This document shows, piece after piece, positions 6,911 to 11,590 of a DNA stretch of 11,590 nucleotides. Made by a program: the position numbers and the translations under genes. The notes under the pieces are model-generated. The model did not search any database. It saw nothing but the letters and a program-made list of their open reading frames with translations, and was not told where the DNA came from. The stretch lies in assembly GCA_945918815.1 (NCBI GenBank), contig CAMEIU010000054.1, positions 1-11,590 on the forward strand, read 5' to 3'. Every line of letters starts with the position of its first letter. The stretch's first letter is position 1. The DNA comes from an uncultured Clostridia bacterium. GTDB lineage: Bacteria; Bacillota; Clostridia; Oscillospirales; Oscillospiraceae.

Positions 6911-7468
6911 TCAATGTCCAGATTTTGCGGCCCGTTCCACGGCTTGCTCCAACATACCCGCAAACAGGTCCAGGCGGTGAATCAGGGCTTCCGGCGGCTC
7001 TTTCATGCCCTCATCCAGCCATTGCTCGCAGATGCCCAGAAACGCGCTGGAAAAGAAAACAGAGATCGTTTCGCGGTCCATCGGCTTCAAGGACTGGCCT
7101 CCGGCAGCGTCCACGGCCTGGGCGGTCAGGGAGCGGGTCAGGGTCCGCAGGCGAAGGTGGAGCTGCTTCCGGTCGGCAGAGCGGAAAATATGATAAAAGG
7201 CCCGCTTGTGGGCCGCCACGACGGAAAGCACCTGGGCCACCGTAGCCTGCCATCCGCCGCCGTTCTGAATCTCCGACTGGACCCGGTCCATTTCCGTCTC
7301 CAGCAGGTCCTTTAGAAGGGCGTTGATATCCTCATAGTGGTAGTAGAAGGTGTTCCGGCTGATGCCGCAGGCATCCACGATCATCTTGACCGTAATTTTA
7401 TCCAAAGGTGTCCGCTCCAGCAGGGACAAAAACGCCCCCTGAATGGCTTTTTTCGTGAAAACAGACAT
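6911..7468 (-). CDS. TetR/AcrR-family transcriptional regulator
   Basis: A 185-residue DNA-binding regulator, expected to act as a dimeric repressor. The N-terminal helix-turn-helix is clear: KKAIQGAFLSLLERTPLDKITV, then IVDACGISRNTFYYHYED (30-47), where the recognition helix and FYYHY are the TetR hallmark. The C-terminal ligand domain (about 75-180) has FYHIFRS and SSAFLGICEQWLDEGM, typical of regulators grouped with DhaS-like TetR_C_8 domains; I cannot name its ligand. The ATG at 7468 is chosen for the AGGAGG just upstream (7476-7481). An in-frame start at 7540 would add 24 residues with no family match and would pass through the promoter. It is divergent from argG and terminates before the DUF308 unit. 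Its target may be its own promoter or the membrane genes; arginine genes are less likely given their own operators. Confidence 0.88.
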   Translation of the reverse strand: MSVFTKKAIQGAFLSLLERTPLDKITVKMIVDACGISRNTFYYHYEDINALLKDLLETEMDRVQSEIQNGGGWQATVAQVLSVVAAHKRAFYHIFRSADRKQLHLRLRTLTRSLTAQAVDAAGGQSLKPMDRETISVFFSSAFLGICEQWLDEGMKEPPEALIHRLDLFAGMLEQAVERAAKSGH

Positions 7469-7481
7469 GGCCGCACCTCCT

Positions 7482-7519
7482 ATCAGTATCAGTATACCGA
7501 AAAACTGATGAAAATGCAA
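7482..7519 (-). promoter_or_regulatory. promoter and likely autoregulatory operator of the TetR gene
   Basis: On the minus strand a -10 hexamer TATACT (7496-7491) lies 17 bp from a weak -35, TTGCAT (7519-7514). Overlapping these, ATCAGT occurs twice in tandem (7482-7487, 7488-7493) and its reverse complement ACTGAT lies at 7504-7509. This gives a dyad with a 10-nt gap across the -10 and spacer. TetR regulators commonly bind such dyads over their own promoter. The leader to the ribosome site would be very short. Confidence 0.5.
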
Positions 7520-7655
7520 GGCAGGATCGATAACATACAAATAATATTCAAAAAATTGGGAGAAGCCTCATTGGAATCAAACCTGAAAAAGAGAAGATTC
7601 GGCGGGTTTCATAAATGAATTCAGAATGCGTTCTGAAATTCGTGCAGATTGGATA

Positions 7656-7684
7656 TTGAATAAATTTTCATAATTATGTAATAT
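7656..7684 (+). promoter_or_regulatory. promoter of the argG operon
   Basis: TTGAAT (7656-7661) and TAATAT (7679-7684) are separated by exactly 17 bp in an AT-rich stretch upstream of argG. Each hexamer matches four of six consensus positions. Both hexamers lie within or against the two ARG boxes, so a bound repressor would occlude RNA polymerase. Confidence 0.6.
7657..7670 (+). promoter_or_regulatory. ARG box 1 (ArgR/AhrC operator)
   Basis: TGAATAAATTTTCA agrees at 13 of 14 positions with the ARG-box pattern TGAATWWWWATTCA known for ArgR/AhrC arginine repressors. It overlaps the -35 hexamer of the argG promoter. The presence of an ArgR gene elsewhere is assumed; none is in the window. Confidence 0.72.
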
Positions 7685-7691
7685 ATATTCA
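7678..7691 (+). promoter_or_regulatory. ARG box 2 (ArgR/AhrC operator)
   Basis: GTAATATATATTCA agrees at 12 of 14 positions with TGAATWWWWATTCA. It begins exactly 21 bp after the first box, two helical turns, which is the spacing expected for an ArgR hexamer bound to a pair of boxes. It covers the -10 region. Confidence 0.65.
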
Positions 7692-7737
7692 CATTTCAAA
7701 GCGATCCGCTTTCCCGCATCACAAGGAGGAACCTGCT

Positions 7738-8958
7738 ATGGCAAAGAAAGACATTCATAAGATCGTGCTGGCCTATTCCGGCGGCTTGGATACTTCCGTC
7801 ATCATCCCCTGGCTGAAGGAGAACTACGACGACCCGGAGATCATCGCCGTGTCCGGCAATGTGGGCCAGGACGACGAGCTGGAGGGCCTGGAAGAAAAAG
7901 CCCTGAAGACCGGCGCGTCCAAGTGCATCGTGGCTGACCTGACCGACGAATATGTCAACGACTACATCATGCCCTGCCTGAAGGCCGGGGCCATGTATGA
8001 GGAATACCTGCTGGGCACCTCCCACGCCCGCCCCTGCATCGCCAAGAAGCTGGTGGAGATCGCGCTGGAGGAAGGGGCCGACGCCATCTGCCATGGCTGC
8101 ACCGGCAAGGGCAACGACCAGGTCCGGTTTGAGCTGGCGGTCAAGGCGCTGGCCCCCACCATGAAGATCATCGCCCCCTGGCGGGAGTGGTCCATCAAGT
8201 CCAGAGAGGAAGAGATCGACTACGCCGAGGCCCACAATGTGCCCCTGCGGATCAACCGCGAGACCAACTATTCCAAGGACAAGAACCTGTGGCACCTGAG
8301 CCACGAGGGCCTGGACCTGGAGGACCCGACTCTGGAGCCCCAGTACGACAAGCCCGGCTTCCTGGAGATGAGCGTCAGCCCCCTGCAGGCCCCGGATACG
8401 CCCACCTATCTGACCCTGGACTTTGAAAAGGGCGTGCCCACGGCCCTGAACGGGGAGAAGATGACGGCCAAGGAGATCATTCTGGCCCTGAACAAGCTGG
8501 GCGGCGAAAACGGCGTGGGCCTCCTGGACCTGGTGGAGAACCGGCTGGTGGGCATGAAGAGCCACGGCCTCTATGAGACCCCCGGCGGCGCCATTCTCTA
8601 CAAGGCCCATCAGTATCTGGAGACCGTGACCCTGGATAAGCAGACCGCCCATGAGAAGGAGCGGCTGGCCATCACCTTCGCGGAGCTGGTCTACAACGGT
8701 CAGTGGTTCAGCCCCCTGCGGAAGGCCCTCAGCGCCTTTGTGGATGCGACCCAGGAAAAGGTCACCGGCACCGTGAAGCTGAAGCTCTACAAGGGCAACG
8801 TCATCAAGGCCGGCGTCTGGAGCCCCTACACCCTGTACTCCGAGCAGATCTGCACCTTCGGCGAAAGCGACTACAACCAGGCTGACGCCACGGGCTTCAT
8901 CAACCTCTACGGCCTGCCCACCCAGGTCCAGGCCCTGTCGGAGCAGGGAATGCTGTAA
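7738..8958 (+). CDS. argG: argininosuccinate synthase
   Basis: A complete 406-residue cytoplasmic enzyme that condenses citrulline and aspartate, with ATP cleaved to AMP and PPi, to argininosuccinate. The ATP-pyrophosphatase P-loop is AYSGGLDTS (12-20). GTSHARPCIAKK (93-104), HGCTGKGNDQVRFE (119-132) and NYSKDKNLWHLSHEGLDLEDP are the citrulline/aspartate-binding segments of the family, and the C-terminal helix is present. Length is normal (about 400). AAGGAGG precedes the ATG. It is the first gene of the arginine operon, behind two ARG boxes and a promoter, and argH follows after 78 nt. That gap holds a small GCCC/GGGC hairpin without a T tract. It is expected to be repressed by arginine through ArgR. 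Confidence 0.97.
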   Translation: MAKKDIHKIVLAYSGGLDTSVIIPWLKENYDDPEIIAVSGNVGQDDELEGLEEKALKTGASKCIVADLTDEYVNDYIMPCLKAGAMYEEYLLGTSHARPCIAKKLVEIALEEGADAICHGCTGKGNDQVRFELAVKALAPTMKIIAPWREWSIKSREEEIDYAEAHNVPLRINRETNYSKDKNLWHLSHEGLDLEDPTLEPQYDKPGFLEMSVSPLQAPDTPTYLTLDFEKGVPTALNGEKMTAKEIILALNKLGGENGVGLLDLVENRLVGMKSHGLYETPGGAILYKAHQYLETVTLDKQTAHEKERLAITFAELVYNGQWFSPLRKALSAFVDATQEKVTGTVKLKLYKGNVIKAGVWSPYTLYSEQICTFGESDYNQADATGFINLYGLPTQVQALSEQGML

Positions 8959-9036
8959 ACGCAATGGCCCTCGCGCCCGCTTTGGGCAAGCTCCTTTCAT
9001 AAATCATATTCATTCTTTAAACTTGAGGTGAGTCAT

Positions 9037-10397
9037 ATGAAGCTCTGGTCCGGGCGGTTTCAGAAGGAGACCGATGAGCTGGTCAACGATTTCAATTCCT
9101 CCATCGGCTTTGATCAGCGGATGGCGCGGGAGGATATGCAAGGCTCCCTGGCCCACGCGGCCATGCTGGGCCACACCGGCGTCATCTCCCAGGCGGATTC
9201 CGAAGCCATTATCCAGGGACTGAAAGATCTGCTGGCGGAGGTGGAGGCCGGGACCGTGACCTTTTCCGCCGACCAGGAGGATATCCATATGAATGTGGAG
9301 ACCCTCCTGACCCAGCGCATTGGCGACGCGGGGAAGCGGCTCCACACAGCCAGAAGCCGCAACGACCAGGTGGCTGTGGATTTGAGATTGTATCTCCGGC
9401 GGGAGATCAGGGAGATCGAGAATCTGCTCCTGGACTTCCTGGAGGTCCTGCTTCGGCAGGCCAAGGCTCACCAGGAGACCATCCTGCCGGGCTACACCCA
9501 TCTCCAGCGGGCCCAGCCCATCACCTTCGCCCAGCAGCTTCTGGCCTACGGCAGCATGCTGGCCAGGGACGTGACCCGGTTGGAGGACTGCCGGAAGCGG
9601 ATGAACCAGTGCCCCCTGGGCTCCGGCGCCCTGGCCGGGACCACCTATCCCATCGACCGCTTTGAGACGGCGGCCCTGCTGGGCTTCGACGGCCCCATGT
9701 CCAACAGCCTGGACGGCGTCAGCGACCGGGACTACGTCATCGAGCTTTTGTCCTGCCTGTCCATCCTCATGATGCACATGAGCCGCTTTGCCGAGGAGGT
9801 CATCCTCTGGTGCAGCTGGGAGTTCCGGTTTGTGGAATTGGATGACGCCTATTCCACCGGCTCCTCCATCATGCCCCAGAAGAAGAACCCTGATGTCGGG
9901 TCTACGGCAGCCTCATGAGCCTGCTGACCACTATGAAAGCCCTGCCTCTGGCCTATAACAAGGACATGCAGGAGGACAAGGAGCCGGTCTTCGACGCGGT
10001 GGATACGGTGAAGCAGTGCGTGCCCGTGTTCGCCGCCATGATCGACACCATGAAGGTCCACCCGGAGAACATGCTGGCGGCGGCCCAAAGGGGCTTCCTC
10101 AACGCCACGGACTGCGCCGACTATCTGACGAAGAAGGGCGTGCCCTTCCGGGATGCGTACAAGGCCGTGGGCCAGCTGGTCTACACCTGCACCGTCCAGG
10201 GCAAGACCCTGGAGACCCTGCCCCTGGAGGATTACCAGGCGGTCCATCCCATGTTCGATCAGGGGGTCTACGAGGCCATTGATCTGAAGACCTGCGTCTC
10301 TCAGCGGAGCAGCTATGGCGGCCCCTGTGTCCAGGAGACCACCCGGCAGATCGGGACGCTGGCGGAATTTGTGAAACAGCGCAGGGGAGGGGTCTGA
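9037..10397 (+). pseudogene. argH: argininosuccinate lyase, frameshifted by an internal deletion
   Basis: ArgH splits argininosuccinate to arginine and fumarate. The 5' frame (9037-9918) encodes 293 residues: WSGRFQKETDELV at the start, HTARSRNDQVAVD (103-115), catalytic His155 in GYTHLQRAQP, and the fumarate-lyase signature GSSIMPQKKNPD (275-286). After DV it runs into GSTAAS and stops. The rest (VYGSLMSLLTTMKALPLAYNKDMQEDKEPVFD to the end, stop at 10397) continues in another frame from about 9897. Family members read DVAELVRGKTGRVYG here, so nine residues plus one base, 28 nt, appear deleted. The lost Glu is the partner expected to activate the catalytic His. The fragments sum to about normal length (460). 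The start ATG at 9037 uses GAGGTG; the GTG at 9028 is that ribosome site itself. Frame 2 has an ATG at 9915 overlapping the stop (ATGA) but no ribosome site. An assembly error is possible. Confidence 0.9.
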
Positions 10398-10398
10398 C

Positions 10399-11331
10399 AT
10401 GCGGACGGTGTTTGTGGACGGCAGCGCCGGGACCACGGGGCTCCGAATCGTCCAGCGGCTGGCGGCCCGGGCGGATTTGGAGCTGCTGACCCTGCCGGAG
10501 TCTCTGCGAAAGGACCCGGCGGCCCGGAAGGAGCTGCTGAACCGATGCGACGTCGCCTTCCTGTGCCTGCCCGACGGGGCGGCCATCGAGGCGGCGGGGC
10601 TCGTTGAAAACGACCATACGGTGGTCCTGGATACTTCCACGGCCCACCGGACGGACCCGCGTTTTACCTACGGCTTCCCGGAGCTGGGCGCGGACCTCTG
10701 GGACCGGCTGCCGACGGCCCGGCGCATCGCCGTCCCCGGCTGCCATGCCAGCGGCTTTCTGGCTCTGGTGCGGCCCCTGGTTCTGTCCGGGATTTTGCCG
10801 CCGGACGCGCGGCTGACCTGCCATTCCGTCACAGGCTATTCCGGCGGCGGCAAATCCATGATCGCCCAGTATGAGGCCCCGGAACGGGACCCGCTTCTGA
10901 ACGCCCCCCGGCAGTACGGTCTGGCCCAGACCCACAAGCACCTCAAGGAGATGCGGGCCATGGGCGGTCTGACCCGCATGCCGGTGTTTTGCCCCATCGT
11001 GGCGGATTTTTATTCCGGCATGGCCGTGACGGTGCCCCTGTTCCGGGAGGATCTGGTTCCCGGCAAGACCATGGAGGACGTCCGGGACGTGCTGAAACAT
11101 TGGTACCAGGGGCCGGTGGTCCGATACCTGGACCAGATGGACGAAAACGGCTTACTGTCCGCCGCGGCCTTGTCCGGTACCGACGGCATGGAAATCTCGG
11201 TCTCCGGCAATGAGGACCGGATCCTGCTGCTGGCCAGGTACGACAACCTGGGCAAAGGCGCCTCCGGCGCGGCGGTCCAGTGCCTGAATCTGGTCCTGGG
11301 CTGCGAAATGACGAAAAGTTTGGAACTGTAA
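10399..11331 (+). CDS. argC: N-acetyl-gamma-glutamyl-phosphate reductase, short (type 2) form
   Basis: A 310-residue NADPH-dependent reductase that converts N-acetylglutamyl phosphate to N-acetylglutamate semialdehyde, the third step of arginine synthesis. The dinucleotide loop is GSAGTTG (8-14) and LPDGAA (57-62) follows. The catalytic nucleophile is Cys115 in VPGCHASG, and the probable general-base His lies in THKHLKEM (178-185). The C-terminus has NLGKGASGAAVQCLNL (283-298). The length and sequence fit the shorter ArgC class, also seen in some proteobacteria, rather than the roughly 345-residue Bacillus form. It starts 1 nt after the argH stop, with GGGGAGGGG inside the end of argH, so its translation is normally coupled to argH. 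The argH frameshift may therefore reduce it. Confidence 0.93.
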   Translation: MRTVFVDGSAGTTGLRIVQRLAARADLELLTLPESLRKDPAARKELLNRCDVAFLCLPDGAAIEAAGLVENDHTVVLDTSTAHRTDPRFTYGFPELGADLWDRLPTARRIAVPGCHASGFLALVRPLVLSGILPPDARLTCHSVTGYSGGGKSMIAQYEAPERDPLLNAPRQYGLAQTHKHLKEMRAMGGLTRMPVFCPIVADFYSGMAVTVPLFREDLVPGKTMEDVRDVLKHWYQGPVVRYLDQMDENGLLSAAALSGTDGMEISVSGNEDRILLLARYDNLGKGASGAAVQCLNLVLGCEMTKSLEL

Positions 11332-11348
11332 CCGGACCCTCGCCCCAC

Positions 11349-11373
11349 CGTAGGGGCGGCTATCAGCCGCCCG
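11349..11373. repeat. short GTAGGGGCG palindrome between argC and argJ
   Basis: GGGCGGC (11354-11360) and GCCGCCC (11366-11372) form a perfect 7-bp stem with a TATCA loop, preceded by CGTAG. The first ten bases, CGTAGGGGCG, equal the start of the 27-bp arm at 1303, and both end in CGCCCG. It appears to be a reduced relative of that repeat. There is no T tract, so it is not a usual terminator. Confidence 0.6.
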
Positions 11374-11420
11374 CTCGGGACGCATGGGCATGGTTCTGTA
11401 AATTTGAGAGGGGTATTCCT

Positions 11421-11590
11421 ATGAAAATCGTTTCCGGCGGCGTATGTGCGGCCAAGGGCTTTCAGGCCAACGGCGTCCACTGCGGCATCCGGCGCAATAA
11501 AACCAAGCGGGACCTGGCGTTGATCTATTCCCAGGTCCCGGCCAATGCGGCCTGCGTCTATACCACCAATCTGGTCAAGGGCGCGCCGAT
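11421..11590 (+). CDS. argJ: glutamate N-acetyltransferase / ornithine acetyltransferase, 5' part
   Basis: The first 56 residues of ArgJ, cut by the window edge. ArgJ moves acetyl from N-acetylornithine to glutamate, recycling the acetyl group of the arginine pathway; some forms also use acetyl-CoA. The opening GGVCAAKGFQANGVHCGIRR followed by DLALIY and ACVYTTNLVKGAP is the family N-terminus, before the internal self-cleavage site, which is outside the window. GAGAGGGG lies about 9 nt before the ATG. The gap to argC is 89 nt and carries a small palindrome. Finding argJ next to argC points to the cyclic pathway, so argB and argD probably follow. Confidence 0.93.
   Translation, partial: MKIVSGGVCAAKGFQANGVHCGIRRNKTKRDLALIYSQVPANAACVYTTNLVKGAP

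Noticed and set aside
8975..9036. Hairpin GCCC/GGGC and a weak ARG-box-like site between argG and argH
   Set aside because: The stem is four pairs without T tract; the ATAAATCATATTCA site matches the ARG pattern at only about 10 of 14 positions and has no partner box.
7696..9777. Large minus-strand frames opposite argG and argH
   Set aside because: Shadow frames rich in Gly, His, Val and Gln with no domain; argG and argH motifs are on the plus strand.

Overview
The window is GC-rich bacterial DNA. It reads as a chromosomal segment of a Gram-positive anaerobe of the class Clostridia, most likely an Oscillospiraceae-type gut bacterium (relatives of Oscillibacter or Flavonifractor). This placement is inferred from the acetylated lysine pathway of Bacillus/Clostridia type, strong AGGAGG-type ribosome binding sites, high GC, and intergenic palindromic repeats of a kind I associate with that family. 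No database search was possible.

Left part (1-3970, plus strand): a lysine/meso-diaminopimelate cluster. It holds the 3' end of dapB, then dapH (tetrahydrodipicolinate N-acetyltransferase), patA (N-acetyl-diaminopimelate aminotransferase) and an M20 deacetylase matching YkuR. Together they take dihydrodipicolinate to LL-diaminopimelate by the acetylase branch. The cluster ends at a strong, probably bidirectional terminator. Both intergenic gaps downstream of dapH are occupied by palindromic repeat elements of two different families.

Middle part (3971-7468, minus strand): genes of less certain role. They are a six-helix membrane protein resembling the YjdF/DUF2238 family, a CmpB-type ABC-transporter-like membrane protein, a HdeD/DUF308 membrane protein coupled to it, and a TetR-family regulator. 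Between them lie a structured 133-bp element (4872-5004), a full copy of the second repeat family (6611-6770) and a terminator.

Right part (7469-11590, plus strand): an arginine operon argG-argH-argC-argJ (argJ runs off the window). The argG promoter is overlapped by two ARG-box-like operators exactly 21 bp apart, the classical arrangement for ArgR repression. argH is broken. A deletion inferred to be 28 nt, just after the fumarate-lyase signature loop, removes about nine highly conserved residues and shifts the frame, so arginine synthesis may be blocked at the last step unless this is an assembly artefact.

I found no phage, CRISPR, tRNA, rRNA or classical transposase genes. The most unusual signals are the argH deletion, the repeat elements (one with a compensatory base-pair change between two copies), and the twin ArgR operators.
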